Assembly: GCF_009755815.1 (NCBI RefSeq)
Contig: NZ_WRPK01000016.1
Span: forward strand, 1 to 64,000
From: Flavisphingomonas formosensis
GTDB taxonomy: Bacteria; Pseudomonadota; Alphaproteobacteria; Sphingomonadales; Sphingomonadaceae
Direction: 5' to 3'
DNA length: 64,000 bases
Every line of letters begins with the position of its first letter. The stretch's first letter is position 1. Below are positions 38,414-47,386 of the stretch, one piece after another. The notes beneath the pieces were generated by a model. It had not been told where the DNA came from and searched no databases. It was given only the letters and a program-made list of their open reading frames with translations. Position numbers and translations under genes: made by a program.

Positions 38414-38938
38414 TCACCCCGCAACGCGCATAGGATGACGCGCCGCATAACGCGCCAGCAGCATAGCCGCTTCCGTGGCGGTATCGCGGTCCAGCGAAGT
38501 CATGACGGTCGCCACGGCTGTGCTGTCGGGCCGACTTGCCATGCAGAGCCTGAGCGGCTTCTCGCTTGTCCCGATAATCGCGCACAGACCGCGTGCGTCC
38601 GAGTTGTAAGCGGTCGCCTGAAGCGCGTGAGCCCGCGTCCGCCATGCATGGGGAAGATAGCTCAAGAGAAATGCCAGGTCGTCATCATGCTCAGGCCCGT
38701 CGCTCAGTCCGCGCGAAAACCTCGCGACCTTTTTAGCGTCTTCCGCCGACCGATAGACAGTGAGCATGACAGAGCCGACGTCGCTCCGTCCCACCCAGCG
38801 CCGCGCCCAAGGTCCGCGAGCGGCGTCTATCGCGAGTTCTTCACCAGTTCGGGCGCCCGATGGCGCGAGCAAAGAAGGTTCCGCATTGGCATGCGGCGCA
38901 GTCAGCAACAGCGCTCCGGCTAACACCATAGATCTCAT
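38414..38938 (-). CDS. Exported protein of unknown function
   Basis: A 174-aa protein with a signal peptide (MVLAGALLLTAPHANA). Two cysteines lie in the C-terminal half (GLCAI, RLCMA). No family recognised. Its ATG overlaps the stop of the VIT-domain gene (ATGA), placing it in the MerR-VIT operon. Confidence 0.72.
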   Translation of the reverse strand: MRSMVLAGALLLTAPHANAEPSLLAPSGARTGEELAIDAARGPWARRWVGRSDVGSVMLTVYRSAEDAKKVARFSRGLSDGPEHDDDLAFLLSYLPHAWRTRAHALQATAYNSDARGLCAIIGTSEKPLRLCMASRPDSTAVATVMTSLDRDTATEAAMLLARYAARHPMRVAG

Positions 38939-40353
38939 ACGCTTATTCCCAATTGCCTCGCCAATCGCTCAAAGGGGAGCGGCAGCCGATCCGGGAACAG
39001 CTGATCGAGCAGATCGGGCGAAGCCACGCCAGCAGATGCAGCGGCTTGTGCCAGCAACGCGATGGCGAGATGGTCCGCCGTGAGGTTCATCGCCGTGGCG
39101 GTGTGACGCACGTTCACGACTGCGGCGACGTCCCGGACAATTGACGCAACCTCGCGGGGCAAATGGGCTGCATCGCCCGACCGCAAGGCCAGCACCCCGT
39201 CCTGATTCCACAGCACCTGCGAAGCTGCAGAGCGAAGTTGCGCGCCCAGGTGCGACATATCGGTAGAGACTTCCCGGCGGGGTCTCCTGTTGCGCCACCA
39301 GTTGCCAAGCCGGACATGCCATGGCGGTCGCGCTCCGACGGTCGGCCATTGCACGGCAAACCCACGGGCCCGGCCGGGGGCGGGAAAGTCGCCATCTGGC
39401 GCGAGCGGAGACGCAGCAGGCTCGACGGCCGGTGCCTGAGACGGAACCGCCTGCACATCGGAGGATACCGCATCGACCAGTGCGAGCTTGCGCATGGCCG
39501 GCAGCACCCCGGTCGCTTCGCCTTCGGCGCCTACGAAGACCAGGCTGGTTTCGCTGGTCAGCAAATTGCCCTTGAGCGCAAGATCGCGAACCCGTTGGCG
39601 ATCGACCGGCCTGTCACCATCAAGCAGGGCTGCGATCTGTTCCGCCATATGCAGGCCCATTTCCGCACGCACATCGTCGGCGGACCAGTCCGTCACCTTG
39701 CCCTCAAAGCCTGCGGGAATGACGATTTCCAGCATCATCGGTGCATTGCCGATCTGTTGCACCGGTGGCAGATCAGTTCCCGCGGATCGCACAATGATCT
39801 CATTCGCGCCCTCGATCTTCAGCGTGATCGGATGGGCCTCGCTGGTTTGCCGCGGAGTCAGGTGATCCGGGAGAGCGGGAGCGGCAAGATTGGGGTCAAC
39901 TCCGGGGCAAAGGCGTATAGTCGCTCCGGCGGAGCCAAGCGCGATCACGCTTTCGCATACCAGCGAGACCACCTCGCCCGGCTGCACGCCCGCCACCGAC
40001 AAGGTGCGCCAGCCGCGCTTCAAATCTTCGAGCAGGATCGCGCGGTTGCCGTCAACCGCCGCGCCGTCATAGGCGGTTTCGGCCCGACGCCTTGGCCGTG
40101 CCTGCGCGGTCCATCGTTGTTCGCCGATCCGGACTTCCACGCCGTGAACCACTTCGCCGGTCAGCGCGGGCGGCATCGTCAGCACCGCCTCGATCGGCAC
40201 CGCTTCGCGATTGGTGAATGTGCGGGCGACGATCAGACGGGCAATTGGTGGAACCAGACGTAGTCGGATCTCGGTTTTGTCGAGCAGCAGGGGCGGTCTT
40301 GGGGCGAGTGACGGCCGGAACAAGGGCATCAGCGGATCGATCAGCTTATCCAT
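38935..40353 (-). CDS. VIT-domain (vault/inter-alpha-trypsin) protein
   Basis: A 472-aa protein whose N-terminal ~160 residues match the VIT domain: IVARTFTNREAVPIEAVLTMPPAL, EVRIGEQRW, AETAYDGA and ILLEDLKRG. VIT proteins usually carry a following VWA domain; no MIDAS motif (DxSxS) is visible here. The rest is Pro/Ala-rich linker and a C-terminal helical region. I prefer the ATG at 40353 with GGGAGG seven bases upstream; a GTG at 40386 would overlap the MerR stop. Role unknown. Confidence 0.72.
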   Translation of the reverse strand: MDKLIDPLMPLFRPSLAPRPPLLLDKTEIRLRLVPPIARLIVARTFTNREAVPIEAVLTMPPALTGEVVHGVEVRIGEQRWTAQARPRRRAETAYDGAAVDGNRAILLEDLKRGWRTLSVAGVQPGEVVSLVCESVIALGSAGATIRLCPGVDPNLAAPALPDHLTPRQTSEAHPITLKIEGANEIIVRSAGTDLPPVQQIGNAPMMLEIVIPAGFEGKVTDWSADDVRAEMGLHMAEQIAALLDGDRPVDRQRVRDLALKGNLLTSETSLVFVGAEGEATGVLPAMRKLALVDAVSSDVQAVPSQAPAVEPAASPLAPDGDFPAPGRARGFAVQWPTVGARPPWHVRLGNWWRNRRPRREVSTDMSHLGAQLRSAASQVLWNQDGVLALRSGDAAHLPREVASIVRDVAAVVNVRHTATAMNLTADHLAIALLAQAAASAGVASPDLLDQLFPDRLPLPFERLARQLGISV

Positions 40354-40382
40354 CGTCGTGCCTCCCCCGATCCCGCGAATGA

Positions 40383-40754
40383 TCACCCAGCCGCCCGCTT
40401 GCGCGCCTTCGGTACATCGCCTGAAAATGCCTCGCGCAGTCTAGTTTCGGTCTGCGCGATCATCTGATCCACGTCGGCATCCCTGCCGATCAGATCGGGT
40501 GCGATCACCAGTGTCAGGCCATCCATCACCGGCACGGGGACGCCCTCGCGCGCATCCAGAAGAAGCCGGATCGCGGCATTCGGAAAGCCGAGGCCTTTAA
40601 GACGCTGAAAGCGACGGATCGCTTGAACGTGCGCGTCTCCATATGTAGCATAGGTACGTCCACCCTCGGGCGAGGGAACGAACCCTTCGGAAATCAGGAA
40701 GCGGATCTGCCGGATTGTCGCTCCGGTAATCGCCGAAAGCTCTTCGAGTTTCAT
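40383..40754 (-). CDS. MerR-type helix-turn-helix regulator
   Basis: A 123-aa protein with a MerR winged HTH (LEELSAITGATIRQIRFLISEGFVPSPEGGRTYATYGD) and a short C-terminal helix. No metal-binding cysteines, so it is not a classical metal sensor. Its ATG is 10 bp after a 17-bp dyad that also precedes two lipoprotein genes, so autoregulation and control of those genes is likely. First gene of the MerR-VIT-exported protein operon. Confidence 0.85.
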   Translation of the reverse strand: MKLEELSAITGATIRQIRFLISEGFVPSPEGGRTYATYGDAHVQAIRRFQRLKGLGFPNAAIRLLLDAREGVPVPVMDGLTLVIAPDLIGRDADVDQMIAQTETRLREAFSGDVPKARKRAAG

Positions 40755-40764
40755 TCGTTCCTTT

Positions 40765-40781
40765 TAACATATAAATTGTCA
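40765..40781 (-). promoter_or_regulatory. 17-bp dyad, copy 3 (possible MerR operator)
   Basis: On the minus strand TGACAATTTATATGTTA followed by AAAAGGA and the MerR start codon. Closeness to the start suggests autorepression. Confidence 0.6.
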
Positions 40782-40919
40782 AAAACAAGGATCCGCCGGC
40801 TAATTGCAACCGCGCCACTTGGCTGATGCAGAAGCCGACCTGCCCGAGATGGCGCACTCGGAGCGGGATATACGAGCGCTGCAACATCGGCCGAACGTGA
40901 TCTCCCACCAACTGCGGTG

Positions 40920-43673
40920 TCAGGCCGGATGGATATTCCCGGCTGCTTTCGGGATATCGTGGTCGAGGCGCTTCCATATCCTGACCTGGTAAGGTTCAGC
41001 GTTCGGGATCGAAAATGCCGGAGCAGCGGCATCAAGAAAATGGCGCGCATCGGATGATCGCCCCTGGGCCGCCGCGATCTGGGCCAGCGCGAGATCGACA
41101 TTCGCGCCCCAATGGGGATCGGCGGCAAGTTGCGCCACGGCAGCACGATCAATGCCGCGCAGGTTTCCGAGCGCCTCCGCATACTTCCCAGCCGCGATCT
41201 GGCAGGCCGCGAGGGTGTAGGCTGTCCCATCCGTCAGCGCGGCCTTTCCGAAGCCCTCGACGGCGGCACGATGCGCCATATCAGCGCTCTTGAGGCCTTC
41301 CGCCAAATGTCCTCCCCGGCATTGAGCCGTCGCCGCGTCGGACAGCGTGGCGACAGCGAAGAAGGATTTCGCACCCTGCTTGGCCACCGCCATCTCATTA
41401 ACCCGAAGATCGTCGCGGATCGCATCATCCCAGCGCTCCAATACTCCCTCCGACTGCGCGCGGGTGGTCAGAAGTTGCAATGTCATCTCATGATCGGCAC
41501 CCAAGCGCGCCAATATCCGAGGATAGACCGCATTGGCCTGCGCCACCGCCGCGGCATGTTTGCCTTCCACCATCAACGCCTGCGCCAAATTCATGCCGAC
41601 CATCAGCACATTCGGGCCATCTGGCCCCTCCAACGCGGTAAAGTCCCGCTCAAGCTGGCGGAATAGATGCTCTGCGCCGGCACCATCTCCCAACCTGAAC
41701 TTGGCGAACGCAAAGCGCTGCCGGAAGGTCAGGCGCGCGGTGGGATCAAAATCTGGGAGGGCATCAGCGGCACGGGAGGCCTTGCCGAATTCGGCCTCCG
41801 CAGTTGGACCATCGTTATCGATCAGGGCCACCGTTCCCCGCGCGGACGCGAGCCATACGTCCAGATCGGGACGGGAGAGACGGCGCTGCTGAATATCGTT
41901 CTGCGCTGCCGCGATCAGGGCTTTGGCCCGCGGCAGACTTCCCGCCTCGTAGGACCGAGCCTCCATCATCGCCTGCTGGAGCCGTGTCGCAACGGCGTCG
42001 GGCGACGACGCCCCCTGCGCTTGCGCCCATAATGTCGCCGCCCGATCATATTCAGTCCGGGCAACAGGCCAATCGCTGCGCTTGTCGAGCGCATTGGCGA
42101 TCGTCTGGTGAAGCCGCGCGGCGATGGCCGGTTCATCCTTGAACCGGATGTCGATCAGCGGGGATGCCTGTTTGACCGCGCCGACGAGGCTCTCATCGGG
42201 CGCACCTGCGCGGAACGGACTGCTCCGAGCGAGAAGGTCCGTCGCCAGGAAGCGGGTTACCTTCTCCGCTATCGCCGTCTGATGTTCCGCGATGTCGCGT
42301 TCGCGCAAGGTACGGACATACAGCAGCGATGTCGCGATCACGCCTGCCGACAAGGCGACGGTCGCGGCAATCACCCAGGGGCGGCGAACGCGCACACGCG
42401 CAAGACGCTCTTCCGCCAGGCGGGCGCGGTTTTCCGTTTCCGCCAGCGCATCCCGTTCCGCGCGCCGGGCATCAAGAGACCGCAAGCGACGCGACAACTC
42501 GGCCGCGCCATCCAGCCGCAACGAAGGATCGCCGGACGCTGCCAATGCGATATCCTCGCGCAGAAGCGGATCGGCAATGTCGGCCTCCCAACCCGGCGCG
42601 AGCGGCTTGCGAAAATCGCCGATAATGATCTGGTACAGCAGGACGCCCAGCGCAAAGACATCCGAGGACATGCTGGGCGCGGCGCCCGCCAGCAGTTCCG
42701 GCGCCATCCAGACAGGCGTACCGGTTGCATCGGCGCCGTCTTCCCCGCGCATCCGGAAGCCGCTCTGCGTGATGTCCATGAGCGCGAGCCGCCCCGGATC
42801 GGAGAGCGCCGCGCTCCCAAAATCGACGACTTTGGGCTGCCAGTGCCCGTTGCGATCGACCGCGACGAGAATGTTGCCTGGTTTAATGTCCTTGTGGAGA
42901 ACGCCGAGGTCATGCGCGGCCGCGATGGTCGAAGCAACGCTGGCGATGATCTCCAGCCTGACGGCCAGCGGGATCGTCGCGAGGCCGCCCTGCTCTGCAG
43001 CCCACTGGCCGAGATCGGGGCCACCGTAAGCGCTCTCCAGCGAGTAGGGTGCGGTCGCGAAATTCCAGTCGAGCACCGGAACGAAGTCGGGACGCTCCCC
43101 GAGCGACTGTGCAAGCAGCCGGGATATCGCGCTTTCGCGCTTCAGCGCGCGCAGGCGGTCCGCATCGGTCGCGAATTTGAGGACGTGCATCTCGCGCGTT
43201 TTGGCGTGTTCAATCCGCCAAACTTCGCTGCCGGGAGAAAGATCGAGGCGCTCGACGAAGCGCCAGTTCGGCCGATCCGGCATCGATGATCCCGGTTCTA
43301 TCGGCAGAGCTTTCGACGTCTCGGGACGAATCAATTGCGCCGACACGGGCCCGGCGAGGCGATAGCCGATGCGCGGCACGGTCTCGATCAAATGCGCCTG
43401 ATCACCCATGGCCTTGCGAAGTTTCGAGATCGCGGTGGTCAAAGACCCTTCGACAACGACGACGTCGGGCCAGACCGTATCGAGCAGCTCATCCTTTGTG
43501 ATGACCTCCCCGGCGTGGCGCAGGAGTTCGAGAAGGATTTCCAGCGGCTTGCCCTCAATCTCCACCGTATTGTCGCCAACGGTGAAGGCCCACTGGGCTT
43601 CATTGAAGGAGCACTTTCCGAACGTCCACAGGCGCCGGACAGCAGGGTTTGAAGGCGATGGGTCCGCGGCCAT
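40920..43673 (-). CDS. DNA-binding winged-helix / Ser-Thr kinase / TPR membrane protein
   Basis: A 917-aa multidomain protein. Residues ~15-108 are an OmpR/CadC-type winged helix (ITKDELLDTVWPD, TVPRIGYRL). Residues ~138-400 are a Hanks-type kinase with HKDIKPGN (260-267), DFG (284-286) and APE (324-326), though no clear glycine-rich loop. A hydrophobic segment near 440 (AATVALSAGVIATSLLYV) is followed by about 450 residues of TPR-like helices. The layout suggests a membrane-tethered regulator with cytoplasmic DNA-binding and kinase domains and an external TPR sensor. The ATG at 43673 was chosen; an upstream start would add 29 residues. Confidence 0.85.
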   Translation of the reverse strand: MAADPSPSNPAVRRLWTFGKCSFNEAQWAFTVGDNTVEIEGKPLEILLELLRHAGEVITKDELLDTVWPDVVVVEGSLTTAISKLRKAMGDQAHLIETVPRIGYRLAGPVSAQLIRPETSKALPIEPGSSMPDRPNWRFVERLDLSPGSEVWRIEHAKTREMHVLKFATDADRLRALKRESAISRLLAQSLGERPDFVPVLDWNFATAPYSLESAYGGPDLGQWAAEQGGLATIPLAVRLEIIASVASTIAAAHDLGVLHKDIKPGNILVAVDRNGHWQPKVVDFGSAALSDPGRLALMDITQSGFRMRGEDGADATGTPVWMAPELLAGAAPSMSSDVFALGVLLYQIIIGDFRKPLAPGWEADIADPLLREDIALAASGDPSLRLDGAAELSRRLRSLDARRAERDALAETENRARLAEERLARVRVRRPWVIAATVALSAGVIATSLLYVRTLRERDIAEHQTAIAEKVTRFLATDLLARSSPFRAGAPDESLVGAVKQASPLIDIRFKDEPAIAARLHQTIANALDKRSDWPVARTEYDRAATLWAQAQGASSPDAVATRLQQAMMEARSYEAGSLPRAKALIAAAQNDIQQRRLSRPDLDVWLASARGTVALIDNDGPTAEAEFGKASRAADALPDFDPTARLTFRQRFAFAKFRLGDGAGAEHLFRQLERDFTALEGPDGPNVLMVGMNLAQALMVEGKHAAAVAQANAVYPRILARLGADHEMTLQLLTTRAQSEGVLERWDDAIRDDLRVNEMAVAKQGAKSFFAVATLSDAATAQCRGGHLAEGLKSADMAHRAAVEGFGKAALTDGTAYTLAACQIAAGKYAEALGNLRGIDRAAVAQLAADPHWGANVDLALAQIAAAQGRSSDARHFLDAAAPAFSIPNAEPYQVRIWKRLDHDIPKAAGNIHPA

Positions 43674-43816
43674 GGGAGATTTTGCCGTCCTTGAGAAATC
43701 CTTGAGATGTTCGTGAGGACAATTCTTACGCCGACGTTCCAGTTTGCTGCAAGGCAACAATCCGCGGAATCATGGGTGATACGCGTCCAGATTCCGCGCC
43801 GAACGCGGAGACCAAT

Positions 43817-44686
43817 ATGAAGGGCAGAATATTGGGGTTCACGCCCTCGTCAGGGACCGGCACCATCACCGGCGATGACAATAACCGCTATGGCTTCAGC
43901 CAGGCGGAATGGCGCAGCGACAAACCAATCGCCGCAGGCATTGCGGTCGATTTCGAGCTGCGCGGCAGCGAGGCCGTTGGCATCTATCCAGTTGCGGGCG
44001 CCGGCATCGACGTTGCCGCGCTGCCGTCCTCTCCTGCGGTGGTAAAGGCCCGGTCGCTTGCCACTGGAACGCTGGCCTTTCCTCTCGCGATCATCCTGCT
44101 AGTCGCTTCCCTGATGCCTGCGGTCAACAGCGTAGCGCGCAGTGGGCAAGCTCTGTCGCTGCTGGGGCTCGGTCCGATCGTTTCCGAATTGTCCGAAGAG
44201 GCCAAGGCCGGCCGGGAGATAGCGGAAAGCCAGACCAAGGATTTCGACGAGCGCGAGCAGCAGCTTCAAAAGGTGATCGCGGAAACCGGCCCCGGCACGC
44301 CGATCGGCATGTTCGGCAGCGGCGGAACAGCGGGCGACGCCCTCAAGGAACTGCAGGACGAGAGAGCCAAGGCCACGGCAACCCGACATGGGCATTGGAG
44401 CTCATTCCTGCTGAGCTTCATGTGGCTGGTCTATGCGGTGCCGTTGCTGGCGCTGACGCTGGCCACTTTCAGTTGGAATGGGCGACCGCTGCGCCTCGTA
44501 TCGCTTGCATCCGGCACATCCTCCGTGATCGCCTTCGGCTTGCTCTGGAATCTGACCGCCCTGGCCGCAGTCGGCGACGATGCAATGCTGACGTTGGGCT
44601 TCGGCGCCTGGATCATGTTGCTCGCCGGCATTGCGCTGGTGCTGTCCGGGCTCGGCAAGATTCGAAACCCGCTTGCGACCGCCTGA
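43817..44686 (+). CDS. Cold-shock-like domain membrane protein
   Basis: A 289-aa protein. The N-terminus (KGRILGFTPSSGTGTI, then YGFSQAEW and AVDFEL) resembles a cold-shock/OB fold. It is followed by a membrane segment (FPLAIILLVASLMPAV), an ~80-residue coiled-coil-like region (DEREQQLQKVIAE) and three more hydrophobic segments. The start at 43817 has GGAG at good spacing and begins the cold-shock domain; a start at 43772 is the alternative. Divergent from the kinase gene. Confidence 0.75.
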   Translation: MKGRILGFTPSSGTGTITGDDNNRYGFSQAEWRSDKPIAAGIAVDFELRGSEAVGIYPVAGAGIDVAALPSSPAVVKARSLATGTLAFPLAIILLVASLMPAVNSVARSGQALSLLGLGPIVSELSEEAKAGREIAESQTKDFDEREQQLQKVIAETGPGTPIGMFGSGGTAGDALKELQDERAKATATRHGHWSSFLLSFMWLVYAVPLLALTLATFSWNGRPLRLVSLASGTSSVIAFGLLWNLTALAAVGDDAMLTLGFGAWIMLLAGIALVLSGLGKIRNPLATA

Positions 44687-44700
44687 AGGAGAACACCACC

Positions 44701-45732
44701 ATGCGTCATCGTTCAGCCCTGTTCCTACTGCTTCTAGGCGCGAGCCTCGCGACAGGCGGCTTGGCGCAAACATTGCCCCAACGGCCGCCAAGGTCACCGG
44801 GAGACACCGGATTCCCCTCGGGCATGCCGCTCGCGGATCGCAAGCAGATCCTCCAGGTCGCCGGCTTCGACCTCAGTGCCGACCTGCGCAATGCCACGCG
44901 CTATTGTGACGACAAGAAGGTGGTCGCAAGGATCGGCATCGGGCGGCGCGGCATCAACCATGACGGCAGGGAGGAATTCTTCGTCCTCAGCCAGAACGAC
45001 TGCCCCGGCGGCAACGGCAAATTGCATGCCGCCATCGTCTTTTTCGACCCGCAGACCAGGCTCTATCAGAACATGCTGGACCGGGACGGCCAGCCGAGGA
45101 TCGGCGAGCAAACCGGTACTGCCTGGCCGCCGATCGACGTCACCGATGGCGACAGAGTAACCGGTTTCGCGTTTGTCGCGAGCGACAATCGCTATCTCCC
45201 GCGCTCCACCATCCAGTATCGCGCGAACGTCGCGCTGGCCCGCATCCCCGACAAAACTCCGCCCGGCCAATTGCCGACCGCAACCTGGGCCAAACCGTGG
45301 GACAGAGGCAATCTGACGCCCGGGCAGATCGCGCAGTTGTTCGTAGCCGCGGGCTTCCGGCGAGGACCCAGGGGCTGGCAGGGTTGCGGACCCGGGCCGG
45401 ATATCCCCTCTGACGAAGAGATGGGCGGGCCGCCGATCGCGGACCTCAACGGCGACGGCAATCCGGAAGTGATTGTCCATGAGGGCAACTGCGACGGCGG
45501 CAACAACAACGGCAGCTCGACCATTCTCTCCCCCATGCCGGGAGGTTGGAAAAAGGTCGCCGCGGATATCCTCGATACGCCCTTTTATCTGACCACCCGC
45601 AGTCGTTCAGGATGGCTGGACTTCCACAACGGTGGTCCGGGCTTCTGCCACGATCTCTATCGCAACGAAGGCAAGGGCTATGAGGCGGTCGCGCAATATG
45701 CCGAAACTCCCGGCGGGTGCTCCGGGAACTGA
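44701..45732 (+). CDS. Exported protein with a calcium-loop-like motif
   Basis: A 343-aa secreted protein with a signal peptide (ALFLLLLGASLATGGLAQ). It contains IADLNGDGNPEVIVHEG, like the FG-GAP/VCBS type of Ca-binding loop, and several cysteines. AAGGAG precedes the ATG at 44701. It is 14 bp after the cold-shock membrane-protein gene, so probably cotranscribed. Family unknown. Confidence 0.75.
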   Translation: MRHRSALFLLLLGASLATGGLAQTLPQRPPRSPGDTGFPSGMPLADRKQILQVAGFDLSADLRNATRYCDDKKVVARIGIGRRGINHDGREEFFVLSQNDCPGGNGKLHAAIVFFDPQTRLYQNMLDRDGQPRIGEQTGTAWPPIDVTDGDRVTGFAFVASDNRYLPRSTIQYRANVALARIPDKTPPGQLPTATWAKPWDRGNLTPGQIAQLFVAAGFRRGPRGWQGCGPGPDIPSDEEMGGPPIADLNGDGNPEVIVHEGNCDGGNNNGSSTILSPMPGGWKKVAADILDTPFYLTTRSRSGWLDFHNGGPGFCHDLYRNEGKGYEAVAQYAETPGGCSGN

Positions 45733-45784
45733 CCATCACCAGCGCTGACAGCGCTCAATCCGGTTGGCAAAGACGGGGTTAGTC

Positions 45785-46279
45785 ATGGACGAATACCGCG
45801 GTGTCCTGAAGCGCATCGGCGCGAAGGAAGGCGACATGATCGTGAACACGCGCGCCAACAGTTCCGTTGGCAATGTCCGCGTGTCCGGTAAGGTCTCGGT
45901 GGTCGAGATCGGCGACAAGGTGCTGCGCGACGTGGGCTGCACCCGCGATATCTACGACCTGCTCGACGTCGGTAAGGACGCGATCCTCTACGTCCATTTC
46001 AACATTTTCAAGAAGCCGACGATCATCGGCGTGGCCTATCCGCACGACGGCAGGGGCTTCGTGGTGCCGATGATGGCCGTCATCGCGAACACGATCCTGT
46101 CGCTGTTCCTTTATCCCATCGTGTCGATCATCCTCGGCCTGATCCTGGCCGGGATCAGCGGCGTGCTGGGCCTCCTCGTCGGGCTCGGCGGCATCGGCTT
46201 CACCGTTTACGGCGTCGTCTCCCTCATTAAGGGCTACCTGCAAGCCTCGGCCGCCGTGCGCTCCCTGCGCCCCGCATAG
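45785..46279 (+). CDS. Membrane protein of unknown function
   Basis: A 164-aa protein: a soluble N-terminal ~90 residues, then two strong hydrophobic stretches (MMAVIANTILSLFLYPIVSIILGLILAGISGVLGLLVG and the following helix). No known family recognised. The start at 45785 (ATG) is preferred over an upstream TTG. Confidence 0.65.
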   Translation: MDEYRGVLKRIGAKEGDMIVNTRANSSVGNVRVSGKVSVVEIGDKVLRDVGCTRDIYDLLDVGKDAILYVHFNIFKKPTIIGVAYPHDGRGFVVPMMAVIANTILSLFLYPIVSIILGLILAGISGVLGLLVGLGGIGFTVYGVVSLIKGYLQASAAVRSLRPA

Positions 46280-46350
46280 CCCGCAACCCGCGTGCTTCCT
46301 CTCCGCCCGGCATCTCGCCCGCCAAGGATCACGAAAGGAATCCGGTCGAC

Positions 46351-46815
46351 ATGACACGTCCTCTCCGCGCCGTCGCGCTTTTCGCCGCAACTGCCCTCAT
46401 CGCGCCCATGACGAAGGGAGCGGTGCCGGGGTCGAATGATCAACTGAAGCTCTTCCCCGAGACCTATGGCCGCTTTGCCCCGAAGGGCAATTGCACCCGC
46501 CTGCCGTGGGCCACGGTCAGCGCCGTAGCGATCCGGATCGAGACCGCGGCGGGAGCCGCCAGCTTCACGCATCCAAACGTCGTCACGAATTTTATGGAGC
46601 CTCAGGACGAGTCCATCTCCTACCAGCTTCAGTGTCCAGGCGATGGGCTGCAAATCGTGATCAACGGCAAGACGCTTTGGACAGATGGCGGTGATCATCT
46701 GGGGGCGGCCGAACGCGCCCTCGATGCCGTGGCCGACCCGAACCACACACCGCTGCAGCGGTGCAAGCGCTCGCGATCCGCGGAATGGCGTCGGGCAAAT
46801 CGTCCCCGTTTCTGA
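46351..46815 (+). CDS. Exported protein of unknown function
   Basis: A 154-aa protein with a signal peptide (VALFAATALIAPMTKGA) and three cysteines (NCTRLPW, QCPGDGL, RCKRS). No known domain. Last gene of the plus-strand envelope-protein block before a 570-bp non-coding stretch. Confidence 0.65.
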   Translation: MTRPLRAVALFAATALIAPMTKGAVPGSNDQLKLFPETYGRFAPKGNCTRLPWATVSAVAIRIETAAGAASFTHPNVVTNFMEPQDESISYQLQCPGDGLQIVINGKTLWTDGGDHLGAAERALDAVADPNHTPLQRCKRSRSAEWRRANRPRF

Positions 46816-47386
46816 CATGGCCGATCGCACTTGCTCTTCCTGGCGGACACGGCGTCGATCATGTGCTTTGATAACTGAAACTCGAATTGGTTCGCCCTCG
46901 AACCGCTAGCGCGGCAGCGCCCGCCCAAAGCGGCAATGTCGGCGGCTCACGCTCGGCACTCTCACTTACGCCCAATTACCGTCATTGTCAGGGTCGGACG
47001 TTTGAGCGGCGAAAGCGAGCGTCTTAATTTGGTCGCGCGCAGCCGGCAGCGGAACGCCGCATCGTGGGACATTGCCGCCGGTCGCCGCAATGAGAGGGAG
47101 CGTCTTGTTAGGCCAAAACCGGTCATTCGGAACGCCGCGTAAGCCCTAATCCCTATGTCCAGGTCGTCGGACGATCCGAACAACCGGCTTTGGGTATGAA
47201 AATGCAGATGGCCACCAACGCGGTTCATTATCAGTTTGGCGCGGAGGGGCTTATTTTGTAGTTCCGTGGCCGGGGGGAACCAAATGGCTGTTGCTCAGAT
47301 CAAGAAAAGCGCCATCGTCAATGTTGCGATCTTGACCGACGCGATTCTGACAAGGCCGAGCCGGAATATTTCGAATAGGCGGCATC
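46816..47386. other. Non-coding stretch before the defence island
   Basis: About 570 bp with only short frames and no recognisable gene, RNA or clear repeat. It separates the envelope-protein block from the SIR2-Rad50 operon and probably holds that operon's promoter, which I could not pick out with confidence. Confidence 0.5.

Noticed and set aside
43909-44700. An upstream extension of the exported-protein gene at 44701
   Set aside because: This part is in a different frame from the cold-shock membrane protein and is Arg-rich shadow sequence; the signal peptide and ribosome site support the ATG at 44701.
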